Source: Pseudomonas sp. MMS21 TM103
Lineage (GTDB): Bacteria > Pseudomonadota > Gammaproteobacteria > Pseudomonadales > Pseudomonadaceae
Assembly (NCBI RefSeq): GCF_022132145.1
Contig: NZ_JAJISP010000001.1
Location: forward strand, 868,001-932,000
Direction: 5' to 3'
DNA: 64,000 bases
In this document: positions 34,193 to 45,281 of the stretch, in pieces
Position numbering within the stretch: the stretch's first letter is position 1
Layout: each line of letters starts with the position of its first letter
Position numbers and translations under genes: made by a program
The notes under the pieces: model-generated
Databases searched by the model: none
What the model was told of the DNA's origin: nothing
What the model saw: only the letters and a program-made list of their open reading frames with translations

Positions 34193-37100
34193 ACGGCCGG
34201 CGAAGGGCTCGCGCTTGAGCGCATAGCCGGTTGCAATGCCATCCACTCGATAAACTGCGCCTCGGCCAAGGGCCTGCTGAAATGGTAACCCTGGCCCAGG
34301 GCGCAGCCATGCTCACGCAATAGCTGAAACTGATGGGGGTTCTCGATGCCCTCGGCCACGCATTCCAGGCCGAGGTTGTGCCCGATCATCAGAATGGTCT
34401 GCACCAGCATCAGGCCATTGCCCTGCCCTTCCATGTCCCAGGTGAAACTGCGGTCGATTTTCAAGCGATCCAGCGGCAAGCGCTTGAGGTAGGTCAACGA
34501 GGAATAACCGGTGCCAAAGTCGTCGATCGCAAAACGCACGCCAGCGGCCTTGAGCGCCTGCATGTTGGCGATGCATTGCTCGACGTTTTCCAGCAGCACA
34601 CCCTCGGTTATTTCCAGCTCCAACGCCGAAGCCGGCAGGCGATGACGCTCCAGACAGGCGCGGATGCGTTCGACGCAATCACCACGACGCAACTCACGCG
34701 GGCTCAGGTTGACCGCCAGGACCAACTGCGGCCAGCGTGGCAGCCAGCGCGCCAGGGCGGCGCACGCCTGTTCCAGCACCCAGTGGCCGATTTCCTGGAT
34801 CAGCCCGGTTTCTTCGGCCAGGGCAATGAACTGCCCGGGCGGAATATCGCCATATTCCGGGTGGCGCCAGCGCAGCAACACCTCGGCGCCGACCACCTGC
34901 TCACTGGCCAGCGCCAGCTGCGGCTGGAACACCAGGTACAGCTGACCGCGCTCGATCGCCAGACTCAATTCGTTCTGCAACTGCAGGCGCTGGTCGATCG
35001 CCACCTGCATCTCGGGGGCAAAAAAATGCAGGGCATTACGCCCGGCACCCTTGGCCCGGTACATGGCGGTGTCCGCCTGTTTGAGCACATCGGCGGCCCC
35101 CTGGGCGTCAAACGGGTGCAGGGCGATGCCGATACTGGCGCTGATCGACAACTCATGGCCATCGACCCAGCAGCTGCCCTTGAGGCTCTTCAACAGCTTG
35201 TCGGCGGTCACGGCAGCATGTTCGGCGGCAACTTGCGGATCATTACCGAGGGCCTCGAGCAACACCACGAACTCGTCGCCGCCCATTCGCGCCAGGGTGT
35301 CCTCGGCGCGCAGCTCCCTGGCCAGGCGCCCCGAGACCTCGCGCAGCAGGCCATCGCCGACCAGGTGGCCGAGGCTGTCGTTGACCGTCTTGAAGTGGTC
35401 CAGATCGATGAACAGCAACGCGCCCAGGCTGCCCTCGCGCATCTCGCGATCCATCGCATGCTGCAGGCGGTCGAGTAACAGCCGGCGATTGGGCAGGCCG
35501 GTCAGTTCGTCGCTGTAGGCCAGGCGCTCGATCTCGCGCTGGTAACGCTGACGCTCGGAGATATCGGTAATGCTGCAGCGAATCAGCACCTCATCGCCCG
35601 GCATGCGCACCAGGCGCACCTCGCAAGGAATCTGCCGCCCGCGGCTGTCACGGTGCAGCCACTCGAACACCGGCGCCTCGCCGGCGATCGCCTGTTCCAG
35701 GTAGACCTTGCCAAACTCTGCCGAGGCCTGTCCATTGGCCTGTTTGAGCGGACTCAGCTCCTGCACCATCTTGCCCAGCAACTCCTCGCGCTGGTAGCCG
35801 AACAGGCACAGGGCGTTGTTGTTGCAGTCGACCATGCCACCGTGCGGGGTGAACAACATGATCGCTTCCGGGGCGTGCTCGACGATGGTGCGGTAGCGCG
35901 CATCGGCCTGGCGCCGAGCACTGACGTCCTCGACCAACAGCAGGAACATGCTCACCCGACCGTCCGTATGCCGCACCGCGCGCAGGTTGATACGGGTATA
36001 GACCAGCGAGCGGTCCGGTCGGATGAAGCGCTTGTCCATCTCATAGCCCTCACGGGCACCGCTGAGCACCTGATCCAGCAGCATCTGCTCGTCGGCCAAG
36101 TCGCTGGACGGGGTGATGTCGGCCCAGCTGCTGGCCTGCAACTGTTCGCGGGAACGGCCGAGAATGTTGCACAGCTTGAAATTGACCTCCTGCCAGGCAA
36201 AGGTCGGCGTGGTCAGGGCCATGCCGATCAGGGGCGCCTCGAAGAACAGCCTCAGGCGCTCGTCGCGCTCTTTGAGCAGCTGCTCGGCCCGTTTCTGCGC
36301 GCTGATGTCATGCAGCGCGCCATAGACCCGCACCAGTTGCTGACCATCGCGCTCGACCATGCCCTTGATCCGCACCCAGCGATGCTTGCCCTTGGCGGTC
36401 AACAGGCGCACTTCGATATCGAAGTGGTTACAGCCGTCGAGCAGTTGCTGGAGGGTCTGCTCGGCCATGGCCTGTCCTTCGGCATCCATATAGCCAAGCG
36501 CCTGCACGAATGAAGGGGCCTCCGTGTGCGATTCCAGTTCGTAGATGCGGAAGCAACCGCTGCTCCAGAACATGCTGTAGTCGGCCAGGTTCAGCACCCA
36601 ACCACCAAGATCGGCGATGTGCTCGGTCTGACTGAACAGGTGGCTCTGTTGCAGCAACGCCTGGCGCTGCGCCGCCACCTGGGCAGCCAGTTGCTCGCGG
36701 GCCGTCACGTCATGTTGCAAGGCGACGAAGTGGCTGAGGCCTTCGGCGTCGTACATGGGCGCCAGGGTCAGCTCGTTCCAGAACAGCTGACCGTCCTTGC
36801 GGTAGTTGCGCAGCACTACCTGGCAGGCCGTGCCCTCGCGCAAGGCCTGTTTCAGCCGCGCCAGCTGCTGTTGCTGGCGATCATCGCCAAGCAGGAAGCG
36901 GCAGTTGCTACCCAGGCTTTCCTCACGGCTGAAACCGGTGATCTGTACAAATGCCGGGTTACAGTAGATCAGCGGCAGATCGGCCTGGCGCGCATCGGCG
37001 ATGGTCACGCCCAGCGGGCTGGCCTCCAGGGCCAGGTTGGCCAGGGCCAACTGCTGCTGGACCTGCGCGCTACGCCCCAATGCCAGGCGCAAGTCGCTGA

Positions 37101-37989
37101 GGCTGCGGCCGACCATCAGGCTGGCGATCATGAACAGCAGGACGCTCAGGTGCAGCTCGAGGCGCTGTGGATCGAACCAGGTGGCGATATCGCCGAGTCC
37201 GCGCAGCAATGGCACGGTGAGCACCATCAGGGCACTCAGGATCGCGCCGCAGAGAGCCCCACTGAAGCCCCAGAACAAGGCCAAGGCGAGCATGACCACG
37301 CCGATCAACGGCAGATTCAGGGTCAGCGGCAACAACCCGAGCAATCCGGGCAAACCGACCAGCAGCAACAGCAACAGCGGCCAGGGCGGTAATTGGCGCA
37401 GGGCCGCAGGCACCTGTTCGGCCCCGGCGCGCTGTTGCGCGCGCAACCAGCCGCGGCGACGCAACCAAGGACTGAGGTAAGCCAGCAACGGCGTCGTGAT
37501 GGCCAACACGCTGAGGCTATCGGCCAGCCACAGGTTCAGGCCGGCCACCCCCCAGTCGCCGGCGGGCACCTGGCCGCCTAGCCACAGCAGGGTCTGCAGG
37601 CCCAAGGCGATCACCACCGTCGGCAGCAGCACGCCGAGCAGGATAAACCGCAGCAGATGGCCGAAATGGTCCAAGGCGACATCGAATGTGCAACGTTGCA
37701 ACAGCCACCAGGCCAGCCCGACCGCCAAGGACTCCGGCAACGCGTATAACGGCGCCCAATGCCAGTCCAATCCCCACAGGGGCACACTGATCAAGGCATT
37801 CAGGTAGAGCGCCGGCAACACCCGCGGCCCCCACCAGAGGCAGAACACCAGCCCCAGGGCAAACGGCATGTACCAGATTGCCGCCCCCTCGGTGAACTGG
37901 GTTGCCAGGGAAAGCCAAGTCGCCAGATGAAACAGCGGCAGTGGCAGCCACCAGGTCCATGCGGGCAGGCGATCGGAAACAGCAGGCAT
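34189..37989 (-). CDS. MASE1-LOV/PAS-GGDEF-EAL c-di-GMP signalling protein
   Basis: 1266 residues. Residues 1-300 hold about eight membrane helices (MASE1-type). A LOV-like PAS follows at 313-430 with GSNCRFLLG (Cys363), RNYRKDG (Asn395), FWNEL (Asn405) and LQHDV (Gln425), the residues that bind flavin in blue-light LOV domains. Further PAS units lie at about 455-565, 575-690 and 695-815. The GGDEF motif is intact at 903-907. The EAL domain reads EVL at 1036-1038 instead of EAL, but [10 protein letters not shown] at 1156-1165 and neighbouring residues look complete, so phosphodiesterase activity is possible. Light sensing is an inference from motif identity. Confidence 0.9.
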   Translation of the reverse strand: MPAVSDRLPAWTWWLPLPLFHLATWLSLATQFTEGAAIWYMPFALGLVFCLWWGPRVLPALYLNALISVPLWGLDWHWAPLYALPESLAVGLAWWLLQRCTFDVALDHFGHLLRFILLGVLLPTVVIALGLQTLLWLGGQVPAGDWGVAGLNLWLADSLSVLAITTPLLAYLSPWLRRRGWLRAQQRAGAEQVPAALRQLPPWPLLLLLLVGLPGLLGLLPLTLNLPLIGVVMLALALFWGFSGALCGAILSALMVLTVPLLRGLGDIATWFDPQRLELHLSVLLFMIASLMVGRSLSDLRLALGRSAQVQQQLALANLALEASPLGVTIADARQADLPLIYCNPAFVQITGFSREESLGSNCRFLLGDDRQQQQLARLKQALREGTACQVVLRNYRKDGQLFWNELTLAPMYDAEGLSHFVALQHDVTAREQLAAQVAAQRQALLQQSHLFSQTEHIADLGGWVLNLADYSMFWSSGCFRIYELESHTEAPSFVQALGYMDAEGQAMAEQTLQQLLDGCNHFDIEVRLLTAKGKHRWVRIKGMVERDGQQLVRVYGALHDISAQKRAEQLLKERDERLRLFFEAPLIGMALTTPTFAWQEVNFKLCNILGRSREQLQASSWADITPSSDLADEQMLLDQVLSGAREGYEMDKRFIRPDRSLVYTRINLRAVRHTDGRVSMFLLLVEDVSARRQADARYRTIVEHAPEAIMLFTPHGGMVDCNNNALCLFGYQREELLGKMVQELSPLKQANGQASAEFGKVYLEQAIAGEAPVFEWLHRDSRGRQIPCEVRLVRMPGDEVLIRCSITDISERQRYQREIERLAYSDELTGLPNRRLLLDRLQHAMDREMREGSLGALLFIDLDHFKTVNDSLGHLVGDGLLREVSGRLARELRAEDTLARMGGDEFVVLLEALGNDPQVAAEHAAVTADKLLKSLKGSCWVDGHELSISASIGIALHPFDAQGAADVLKQADTAMYRAKGAGRNALHFFAPEMQVAIDQRLQLQNELSLAIERGQLYLVFQPQLALASEQVVGAEVLLRWRHPEYGDIPPGQFIALAEETGLIQEIGHWVLEQACAALARWLPRWPQLVLAVNLSPRELRRGDCVERIRACLERHRLPASALELEITEGVLLENVEQCIANMQALKAAGVRFAIDDFGTGYSSLTYLKRLPLDRLKIDRSFTWDMEGQGNGLMLVQTILMIGHNLGLECVAEGIENPHQFQLLREHGCALGQGYHFSRPLAEAQFIEWMALQPAMRSSASPSPAV

Positions 37990-38126
37990 GTAGACCTCAT
38001 GTCAATATGCTGAGTCAGCATAGCTCACGACGACACTGGCAGATAAGCCGCCGCTTGCCTTCGGGATCCAGGCCGTGTGCAGTCGCCCGGCGCGCGAGCT
38101 AGCCGGCGCCGCTACTGGATCGTTCA

Positions 38127-38236
38127 GCGGTTGTGAGCATCTCGCGCACCGTCGCAAGACCGTCTCCAGCCGTTCGCTGCGCAGCACCGCAGGCGTTTGC
38201 AGGCGACCTACGGAGGCGAGTGTTTTTCACACGCCC
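38127..38236. repeat. Inverted-repeat element B (related to elements A and C)
   Basis: About 110 bp between the 5' end of the GGDEF-EAL gene and the 3' end of envZ. It opens GCGGTTGTGAGCAT and closes TTTTTCACACGCC. It shares GGTTGTGA near the left end, an inner CGC...CCGTCG block and the right-end GGAGGCGAGTGTTTTTCACA with element A at 40640. It may be a decayed mobile element or a structured RNA. Confidence 0.5.
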
Positions 38237-38242
38237 TCCGGG

Positions 38243-39556
38243 TCATACCGCGTCGCGTGGCAACAGCAGCCCCAGTGGCAGGCAGACCCGCGCCTCGAGG
38301 CCACCGCCGGAGCGGTTGCGCAACTCGACACTGCCGCCGTGCAGGGCGGCGATGCGCTTGACGATCGCCAGACCGAGCCCGGCCCCCTGGCCGCCGCGGG
38401 CACGGTCGCCACGAATGAAGGGGTTGAAAATGCTATCCAGCTCCGACGGGGCGATGCCGGCGCCACGGTCAAGCACACTGAGCACCACATAGGGCGCGTT
38501 GCAGTCGCCGGATACCGACACGGCGACCTCGACCGCATTGCCACCATAGCGCAGGGCGTTCTCGATCAGGTTGACCAGCAGGCGCTTGATCGATACCCGC
38601 CGCAGCGGGAACACCGGCACCGGTTCCAGGTACAGGCGCACCTGCTTCTGTTGCTGGTTATAGGGTGCCACCACCTCGCCGATCAGCTCGCCGAGATCGA
38701 TAGGCTCCAGCGGCTCGTCGCGACCATCGCGGATAAAGGCGAGGAACTGGTCGAGGATCGCGTCCATGTCCTCGATATCACGGACCATGTCCTCGGTCAG
38801 CTCGGCGTCGCTGTTCAGCAGCTCCAGGGACAGACGCAAACGGGTCAGCGGGGTGCGCAGGTCATGGGACACCCCGGCCAGCATCAGCTCACGCTCGCGA
38901 CCGGCCTGCTCGACGTCTTCGGCCATCTGGTTGAAGGCGCGATAGACCTCGGCCATCTCGCTCGGCGTATCGCTCTCCGGCAAACGCACGCTACGGCCCT
39001 TGCCGAGCTGGCGGGCGGCGAACACCAGGCGCTTCAGGGGGGCACTGAGCTGGCGCACGAAAATCCAGGCGGCGGCGGTGGAGAGCAAACCGATGCCCAG
39101 GAACCAGCCGAGCACCCCCCAGATCCGCTGGCCGCGCAGCGGGTGCGGATACAGCGGTACCCGCAGCCAGTCTTCGCCCAACGCCGGGGCATGCACCCAC
39201 AGCGCGGGCGGACTTTTCGCACTCACCCGCACCTCGGTCTTGGGCCCGAGTTCGGACTGCATCTGCCGTTGAAAAATCTCGCTGTAGGGCCAGTGCTGTT
39301 CGCTGACCGGCACGGTGTCACGGGGTACCCGCTCCAGACCCGCAGCGGCGGCAATCTTGCCGCGATCTTCCGGATCGGCGGCCCAGTAGGCGCGTAGCGT
39401 CAGCGCCGCGCCATGGCTGTACTGGCGGTCGACCAACACGTCCTCGTTCATCATCAGATAAACCAGGGTCAGGGCCTTGGAGAACAGCACCACGATCAAC
39501 ACCAGCCAGAGGGTGCGAGCGAAGAAGCTTTGCGGAAACCAAAGAGGGGTTTTCAT
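38243..39556 (-). CDS. envZ: Sensor histidine kinase EnvZ (AmgS-like)
   Basis: 437 residues. Transmembrane helices are at about 15-37 and 146-168 around a periplasmic region of about 110 residues, then HAMP, the dimerisation helix with phosphoacceptor His231 (AGVSHDLRTPLTRL), and a complete HATPase (NLIENALRYGG, DRGAGI, GAGLGLAIVKRI). It phosphorylates the OmpR-like regulator encoded just upstream. In P. aeruginosa the orthologous pair AmgS/AmgR responds to envelope stress and aminoglycosides. The start at 39556 gives a membrane-ready N-terminus; 39571 is an alternative. Confidence 0.92.
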   Translation of the reverse strand: MKTPLWFPQSFFARTLWLVLIVVLFSKALTLVYLMMNEDVLVDRQYSHGAALTLRAYWAADPEDRGKIAAAAGLERVPRDTVPVSEQHWPYSEIFQRQMQSELGPKTEVRVSAKSPPALWVHAPALGEDWLRVPLYPHPLRGQRIWGVLGWFLGIGLLSTAAAWIFVRQLSAPLKRLVFAARQLGKGRSVRLPESDTPSEMAEVYRAFNQMAEDVEQAGRERELMLAGVSHDLRTPLTRLRLSLELLNSDAELTEDMVRDIEDMDAILDQFLAFIRDGRDEPLEPIDLGELIGEVVAPYNQQQKQVRLYLEPVPVFPLRRVSIKRLLVNLIENALRYGGNAVEVAVSVSGDCNAPYVVLSVLDRGAGIAPSELDSIFNPFIRGDRARGGQGAGLGLAIVKRIAALHGGSVELRNRSGGGLEARVCLPLGLLLPRDAV

Positions 39557-39573
39557 CGATACTCGAAGCAATT

Positions 39574-39640
39574 GTAGGGTGGATCGCGCTTAATCGATCC
39601 GCCGAACGGAGTCATGGAGGATGAAAAAGCGTCATCCACT
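39574..39640. repeat. Palindromic repeat in the ompR-envZ gap
   Basis: Two adjacent stems: GGTGGATC (39578-39585) with GATCCGCC (39596-39603), and GGATGA (39619-39624) with TCATCC (39632-39637). On the coding strand the second stem contains GGATGACGCTTTTTCATCC. This GTAGGGTGGAT type of element is repeated in several Pseudomonas genomes, to my memory. It may affect the ratio of OmpR to EnvZ. Confidence 0.6.
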
Positions 39641-39647
39641 TTACCGG

Positions 39648-40382
39648 TTACTTATTGCCATCCGGCACGAACACGTAACCCACGCCCCAGACCGTCTGGA
39701 TATAGCGCGGCTTGGACGGGTCCGGCTCGATCAGCCGGCGCAGGCGCGATATCTGCACGTCGATGGAGCGCTCCAGGGCATCCCATTCGCGCCCGCGCGC
39801 CAGGTTCATCAGCTTGTCGCGGGTCAGCGGTTCGCGGGCATGCTGGACCAGGGCCTTGAGCACGGCGAACTCGCCAGTGGTGAGCATATGCACTACGTCA
39901 CCCTTCTTCAGCTCGCGGGTGGCCAGTGACAGCTCATACTCGCCGAAGCTGACGCTCTCGTCCTCGGTGCCCGGCGCCCCCGGCACCACCGGCGCCTGGC
40001 GACGCAACACGGCCTTGATCCGCGCCAGCAGTTCGCGCGGGTTGAACGGCTTGGCCAGGTAGTCGTCGGCCCCCAGCTCCAGGCCCTGGATCCGGCTGGC
40101 CTCGTCGCCCTTGGCGGTGAGCATGATGATCGGCACCTGATTGTTCGCGGCCCGGAGTCGGCGACAGGCCGACAAGCCGTCCTCGCCCGGCAGCATCAGG
40201 TCGAGCACGACCAGATGGAACAGTTCACGCGCCAGCAGGCGGTCCATCTGCTCGACGTTTTCCACCGTACGCACACGATAGCCCTGCTCCTCGAAGAAGC
40301 GCTCGAGCAAGCGCCGCAAGCGGGCATCGTCATCGACAACCAGAATTTTCTCGCCTTCAAGCGGAAGTGCAGTGCTGCTCAT
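39648..40382 (-). CDS. ompR: Response regulator OmpR (AmgR-like)
   Basis: 244 residues. Receiver domain with acidic pocket VVDDD, phosphoacceptor Asp61 (VVLDLMLPGEDG), Thr in MLTAKG and Lys in LAKPF; C-terminal winged-helix domain ending RYIQTVWGVGYVFVPDG. AAGGAGC precedes the ATG at 40382; upstream in-frame starts lack support. It forms an operon with envZ, 91 bp apart. In P. aeruginosa the orthologue AmgR controls membrane-stress proteases. Confidence 0.93.
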   Translation of the reverse strand: MSSTALPLEGEKILVVDDDARLRRLLERFFEEQGYRVRTVENVEQMDRLLARELFHLVVLDLMLPGEDGLSACRRLRAANNQVPIIMLTAKGDEASRIQGLELGADDYLAKPFNPRELLARIKAVLRRQAPVVPGAPGTEDESVSFGEYELSLATRELKKGDVVHMLTTGEFAVLKALVQHAREPLTRDKLMNLARGREWDALERSIDVQISRLRRLIEPDPSKPRYIQTVWGVGYVFVPDGNK

Positions 40383-40582
40383 AGAAGCTCCTTGACCAAG
40401 AATCTGTACCGCCCGCCGGGCGTACACAGTTTCCAACGCCGGCATTATGGCTCAGCCGCCGCGATCACCGGGGCAGCCATTGTTAGCAGATTTTTCCTCG
40501 CGAACCGGGGAGCAAGGAATCCCGCGGCCCCGCTTGCGCCCGAGCAACGCCCTCTAGCCCCATTCATGCGGCGGCTAATGGT

Positions 40583-40588
40583 TATAAT
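40583..40588 (+). promoter_or_regulatory. -10 hexamer upstream of tex
   Basis: Perfect TATAAT at 40583-40588, about 190 bp upstream of tex, with no strong -35. Together with the inverted-repeat element it makes a long leader. The 394-bp gap 40383-40776 holds no gene. Confidence 0.55.
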
Positions 40589-40639
40589 GCCGCGCTCTAT
40601 CGTCTGGCCTTTGGTTTGCGAGGCCGGTTTTTCGTTTCA

Positions 40640-40755
40640 GAGGTTGTGAAAATATCGCACGCCGTCGTGAGGCCGCCCCAGGTATTCGCGGCGTAGCGCA
40701 ACGTCAGCAGCGGCGCCCGGAAACGGCCGCAGCAGGCGAGAGTTTTCACAGCCTC
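40640..40755. repeat. Inverted-repeat element A upstream of tex
   Basis: GAGGTTGTGAAAA at 40640-40652 pairs with TTTTCACAGCCTC at 40743-40755 (12 of 13 positions), enclosing about 90 bp. The right end lies 21 bp before the tex ATG, so it would be in the tex leader. Relatives occur at 38127 and 54759. Confidence 0.65.
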
Positions 40756-40776
40756 TCAGTGTGGGTAGCTTTTCAT

Positions 40777-43104
40777 ATGCTCAGCATCAACAACCGCATC
40801 GCCGAAGAACTGGGCGTGCGCCCGCAACAGGTCGCTGCCGCCGTAGCGCTGCTCGATGAAGGCTCCACCGTGCCGTTTATCGCCCGCTACCGCAAAGAAG
40901 TCACCGGCAGCCTGGATGACACCCAGCTGCGCAACCTCGAAGAGCGTCTGCGCTACCTGCGCGAACTGGACGACCGGCGCGCCAGCATCCTCGCCAGCAT
41001 CGAGGAACAGGGCAAGCTGACCCCGGAGCTGACCCGCGAAATCAACCTGGCCGAGACCAAGACGCGCCTCGAAGACCTCTACCTGCCCTACAAACAGAAG
41101 CGCCGCACCAAGGGCCAGATCGCCCTGGAAGCCGGCCTGGGCGAACTGGCCGACGCGCTGTTCAACGACCCGAACCTGGCCCCGGAGACCGAGGCTGCTC
41201 GCTTCGTCGACGCCGAAAAAGGTTACGCCGACATCAAGGCGGTGCTCGAAGGCGCCAAGTACATCCTCATGGAACGTTTTGCCGAAGACGCCACCCTGCT
41301 GACCAACCTGCGCAGCTTCCTCAAGGACAACGCGACCCTCAGTGCCCGGCTGATTGCCGGCAAGGAGCAGGAAGGCGCCAAGTTCCGCGACTACTTCGAG
41401 CACGACGAGAAGCTGAAGAATGCCCCCTCGCACCGTGCCCTGGCGATTTTCCGCGGGCGTAACGAGGGCTTCCTCAGCGCCAGCCTGAAAGTCGGCGAAG
41501 AGCTGCCCGGCACCCTGCACCCTTGCGAGGGCATGGTCGCCGAGCGTTTCGGCATCAGCAACCAGGGCCGCGCTGCCGACAAATGGCTGGGCGAAGTGGT
41601 GCGCTGGACCTGGAAGGTCAAGCTCTACACCCACCTGGAAACCGACCTGCTCGGCGAGCTGCGCGAAGGCGCCGAAGACGAGGCGATTTCGGTGTTCGCC
41701 CGCAACATGCATGACCTGCTGCTCGCCGCCCCGGCCGGTCCACGCGCCACCCTGGGCCTCGACCCGGGCCTGCGCACCGGTTGCAAGGTCGCGGTGGTCG
41801 ACGCCACCGGCAAGCTGCTCGACACCGCCACCGTCTACCCGCATGTGCCGAAGAACCAGTGGGACCAGACCATCGCCGTGCTCGCCGCGCTGTGCGCCAA
41901 GCACTCGGTCGACCTGATCGCCATCGGCAACGGCACCGCCAGCCGCGAGAGCGACAAGCTGGCCGCCGAGCTGATCAAGAAATACCCGGGCCTGAAGATG
42001 ACCAAGGTGATGGTCAGCGAAGCCGGCGCCTCGGTGTATTCGGCCTCGGAGCTGGCCGCCAAGGAATTCCCCGACCTCGACGTGTCGATCCGCGGCGCCG
42101 TGTCCATCGCCCGCCGCCTGCAGGACCCGCTGGCCGAACTGGTGAAGATCGACCCGAAATCCATCGGCGTCGGCCAGTACCAGCACGACGTGTCCCAGCT
42201 CAAGCTGGCGCGCAGCCTGGACGCGGTGGTGGAAGACTGCGTGAACGCCGTCGGCGTCGACGTCAACACTGCCTCGGTCGCCCTGCTGGCGCGGATCTCC
42301 GGACTGAATGCGACCCTGGCGCAGAACATAGTCGCGCACCGCGATGCCAACGGCGCGTTCAAGACCCGCGACGCGCTGAAAAAGGTGTCGCGCCTGGGCG
42401 AGAAAACCTTCGAACAGGCCGCCGGCTTCCTCCGCGTAATGAACGGCGACAATCCGCTGGACGCCTCGGCGGTACACCCGGAAACCTACCCGCTGGTGCA
42501 GCGCATCGCCGCCGACACCGGGCGCGATATCCGCTCGCTGGTCGGCGACGCGAGCTTCATCAAGCGCCTCGACCCGAAAAAATTCACCGACGAAAGCTTC
42601 GGCCTGGTGACTGTCGGCGACATCCTGCAAGAGCTGGAAAAACCCGGCCGCGACCCGCGCCCCGAATTCAAGACCGCCGAGTTCCAGGAGGGCGTCGAAA
42701 CCCTCAAGGACCTCGAACTGGGGATGATGCTCGAGGGCGTGGTGACCAACGTCACCAACTTCGGCGCCTTCGTCGACATCGGCGTACACCAGGACGGCCT
42801 GGTGCACATCTCGGCGCTGTCGGAGAAGTTCATCAAGGACCCGCACGAGGCGGTCAAGGCTGGCGACGTGGTCAAGGTCAAGGTGATGGAGGTGGACATC
42901 CCACGCAACCGCATCGCCCTGTCGATGCGCATGGGCGACACCCCCGGCGAAAAAATCGAAGGCCCTCGCGGTGGGCAACGTGGGGGTGGCAAGCGCGACA
43001 CCAGTCCCCGCCCGTCGGCCAGCACCCCGCGCGCCGAGCCGCAACCGGCCAGCAACGCCGCCATGGCCGCGCTGTTCGCCAACGCCAAGCAGCTGAGAAA
43101 GTAA
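40777..43104 (+). CDS. tex: RNA-binding transcription accessory protein Tex
   Basis: 775 residues. The N-terminus [18 protein letters not shown], central YqgF-like nuclease fold ([20 protein letters not shown]), helix-hairpin-helix region ([20 protein letters not shown]) and C-terminal S1 domain ([20 protein letters not shown]) are in the order seen in the known P. aeruginosa Tex structure. Tex binds nucleic acids and affects transcription. Start was taken at ATG 40777; the ribosome-binding site is weak and the frame opens a little earlier at 40759. The C-terminus has a Gly/Arg/Pro-rich tail ([11 protein letters not shown]). Confidence 0.95.
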   Translation: MLSINNRIAEELGVRPQQVAAAVALLDEGSTVPFIARYRKEVTGSLDDTQLRNLEERLRYLRELDDRRASILASIEEQGKLTPELTREINLAETKTRLEDLYLPYKQKRRTKGQIALEAGLGELADALFNDPNLAPETEAARFVDAEKGYADIKAVLEGAKYILMERFAEDATLLTNLRSFLKDNATLSARLIAGKEQEGAKFRDYFEHDEKLKNAPSHRALAIFRGRNEGFLSASLKVGEELPGTLHPCEGMVAERFGISNQGRAADKWLGEVVRWTWKVKLYTHLETDLLGELREGAEDEAISVFARNMHDLLLAAPAGPRATLGLDPGLRTGCKVAVVDATGKLLDTATVYPHVPKNQWDQTIAVLAALCAKHSVDLIAIGNGTASRESDKLAAELIKKYPGLKMTKVMVSEAGASVYSASELAAKEFPDLDVSIRGAVSIARRLQDPLAELVKIDPKSIGVGQYQHDVSQLKLARSLDAVVEDCVNAVGVDVNTASVALLARISGLNATLAQNIVAHRDANGAFKTRDALKKVSRLGEKTFEQAAGFLRVMNGDNPLDASAVHPETYPLVQRIAADTGRDIRSLVGDASFIKRLDPKKFTDESFGLVTVGDILQELEKPGRDPRPEFKTAEFQEGVETLKDLELGMMLEGVVTNVTNFGAFVDIGVHQDGLVHISALSEKFIKDPHEAVKAGDVVKVKVMEVDIPRNRIALSMRMGDTPGEKIEGPRGGQRGGGKRDTSPRPSASTPRAEPQPASNAAMAALFANAKQLRK

Positions 43105-43107
43105 GCC

Positions 43108-43497
43108 GTGAACGAGCCGGTGGAAGAAGTCGGCAAGAGCAGCGTCTTCGGGCGCCTGCTCGGCCTGGAAATCGTCACGGCCGCAGGCGGCGAAGCCGTG
43201 CTGCGACTGAGCATGCACGACGGCCTGCGCAACCTGCATGGCAAGCTGCACGGCGGCGCGCTGTTCTCGCTGATCGACAGCGCCATGGGCCAGGCCAGCC
43301 ACAGCCTGACCGATGGCACGCCGAGCAGCGTCACCCTGGAATGCAAGGTGAACTATATCCGCCCTGTCAGCGAGGGCGATCTGCTCTGCCGGGCCTGGCT
43401 GCTGCACAGCGGCCGGCGCACCCAGGTGATCGAAGCCGAAGTGCATCAGGGCGACAAGCTGGTCGCCAAGGCACAAGCCACCTTCGCCTGCGTGTAA
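43108..43497 (+). CDS. PaaI-type hotdog thioesterase
   Basis: 129 residues, GTG start 3 bp after the tex stop. NLHGKLHGGALFSLIDSAMG is the catalytic hotdog helix of PaaI-like acyl-CoA thioesterases, with YIRPVSEGDLL later in the fold. It probably hydrolyses an acyl-CoA in the cytoplasm; the substrate is unknown. It is in an operon with tex and sits just before gshA. Confidence 0.85.
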   Translation: MNEPVEEVGKSSVFGRLLGLEIVTAAGGEAVLRLSMHDGLRNLHGKLHGGALFSLIDSAMGQASHSLTDGTPSSVTLECKVNYIRPVSEGDLLCRAWLLHSGRRTQVIEAEVHQGDKLVAKAQATFACV

Positions 43498-43700
43498 CTG
43501 TAGCGGCTCAAGCTGGGTTATAACTGGCACCATTCAGCCGGCAGGCTGCCGAAGCAGCGCGTCGCGAAGGCCAGACCAGGTCCCGCGAGCGCTCTGCGGC
43601 GGCCGGCCCGACCAGACGGCCAACGTCGGTCATCCGCCCCCTTGTAGAGCGCGCTACTCACCCCCATATTGGGGCGACCGATGCGTGAAGGAATACAATT

Positions 43701-45281
43701 TTGAGCGACCTGTTCTCCCGCCGCCTGGCCCTGCTCGGCGAGCGCGCCAATCTCCCCCTGCTTGCCCAGTGCTTGCACGGCATAGAGCGCGAATGCCTGC
43801 GCGTCGATGGCGATGGCCAGTTGGCGTTGACCCCGCACCCGTTAGCGCTGGGCTCGGCACTGACTCACCCGCAAATCACCACGGACTATTCCGAGGCGCT
43901 GCTGGAGTTCATCACCCCGGCCGAGCCTGACCCGGCGGCGACCCTGGCCGATCTCGAACAGATCCACCGCTTCGTCTACAGCAAACTCGACGGCGAATAC
44001 CTGTGGAGTCCGTCAATGCCCTGCGCCTTGCCGGATGAGCAGACGATTCCGATCGCCACGTACGGCAACTCGCACATCGGCCAGCTCAAATACGTCTATC
44101 GCAAGGGCCTGGCGCTGCGTTACGGCAAGACCATGCAGTGCATCGCCGGCATTCACTACAATTTCTCCCTGCCGGACAGCCTGTGGCCACTGCTGCAGCA
44201 GGCCGAAGGCAATACGCGCAACGCCCGCGACTATCAGTCGGCCCGCTACATCGCCCTGATCCGCAATTTCCGCCGCTACAGTTGGCTGCTGATGTACCTG
44301 TTCGGCGCCTCGCCAGCCCTGGATGCAGGCTTTTTGCATGGTCAGCCGCACAAACTGCAGCAACTCGATGACGACACCCTGTACCTGCCCTACGCCACCA
44401 GCTTGCGCATGAGCGACCTGGGTTATCAGAGTAGCGCCCAGGCCGGCCTCACCCCCTGCTACAACGACCTGACCAGCTACACCGACAGCCTGCGCCAAGC
44501 GGTTGCCACGCCCTACCCGCCCTATGTCGAGATCGGCAGCAAAAAGGACGGTGAATGGTTGCAACTCAATACCAACATCCTGCAGATCGAGAACGAGTAT
44601 TACTCGAACATCCGCCCGAAGCGGGTGGCCCACAGCGGTGAACGGCCGATCCAGGCACTGATGGCCCGTGGCGTGCAATACATCGAAGTCCGCTGCCTGG
44701 ACATCAACCCCTTTCTGCCGCTGGGCATCGACCTGGTCGAGGCACGCTTCCTCGACGCCTTTCTGCTGTTCTGTGCCCTGCAGGAAAGCCCGCCCCTGGG
44801 CGGCGATGAATGCCACGCCTGCACCGACAACTTCCTCAACGTGGTCAAGGAAGGTCGCCGCCCCGACCTGCACCTTCAGCACCGGGGCCAACCCGTGGCG
44901 CTGCAGGCCTGGGCCCACGAACTGCTCGACAGCATTCAGCAAACCGCCACACTGCTCGACCAGAGCCATGGCAATGAAGCGCACAGCCAGGCCTTGCAGG
45001 TTCAGCGTGGCAAAGTCGACGATGCCAGCCTGACGCCTTCGGCCCAAGTGCTCGCAGTCCTGCAGCAAGGCGAAAGCTTCAGCCAGTTCGCCCTGCGCCA
45101 GAGCAAGCAGCACGCCGACTACTTCCGCAGTCAACCCTTGAGCGCAGAGCAGCAGGCCGCCTTCGAAGCCGCGAGCACGCGCTCACTGCGCGAGCAGGCG
45201 GAACTGGAGGCTCAGGAAGAGGGCGATTTCGACAGTTTTGCCGCGGCCTACCAGGCGAGCATCCTGGCCCCGGGAAATTAG
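43701..45281 (+). CDS. gshA: Glutamate-cysteine ligase
   Basis: 526 residues, TTG start with AAGGAA upstream; the length equals that of E. coli Gsh[21 protein letters not shown] begins the protein's conserved core, and [19 protein letters not shown] and [15 protein letters not shown] are characteristic. It makes gamma-glutamylcysteine, the first step of glutathione synthesis, which feeds the several GSTs seen in this window. Confidence 0.95.
   Translation: MSDLFSRRLALLGERANLPLLAQCLHGIERECLRVDGDGQLALTPHPLALGSALTHPQITTDYSEALLEFITPAEPDPAATLADLEQIHRFVYSKLDGEYLWSPSMPCALPDEQTIPIATYGNSHIGQLKYVYRKGLALRYGKTMQCIAGIHYNFSLPDSLWPLLQQAEGNTRNARDYQSARYIALIRNFRRYSWLLMYLFGASPALDAGFLHGQPHKLQQLDDDTLYLPYATSLRMSDLGYQSSAQAGLTPCYNDLTSYTDSLRQAVATPYPPYVEIGSKKDGEWLQLNTNILQIENEYYSNIRPKRVAHSGERPIQALMARGVQYIEVRCLDINPFLPLGIDLVEARFLDAFLLFCALQESPPLGGDECHACTDNFLNVVKEGRRPDLHLQHRGQPVALQAWAHELLDSIQQTATLLDQSHGNEAHSQALQVQRGKVDDASLTPSAQVLAVLQQGESFSQFALRQSKQHADYFRSQPLSAEQQAAFEAASTRSLREQAELEAQEEGDFDSFAAAYQASILAPGN

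Noticed and set aside
40756..43533. A 925-codon minus-strand frame opposite tex
   Set aside because: It is the antisense image of tex and the thioesterase gene, with no recognisable domains; high-GC genes often leave such open frames.
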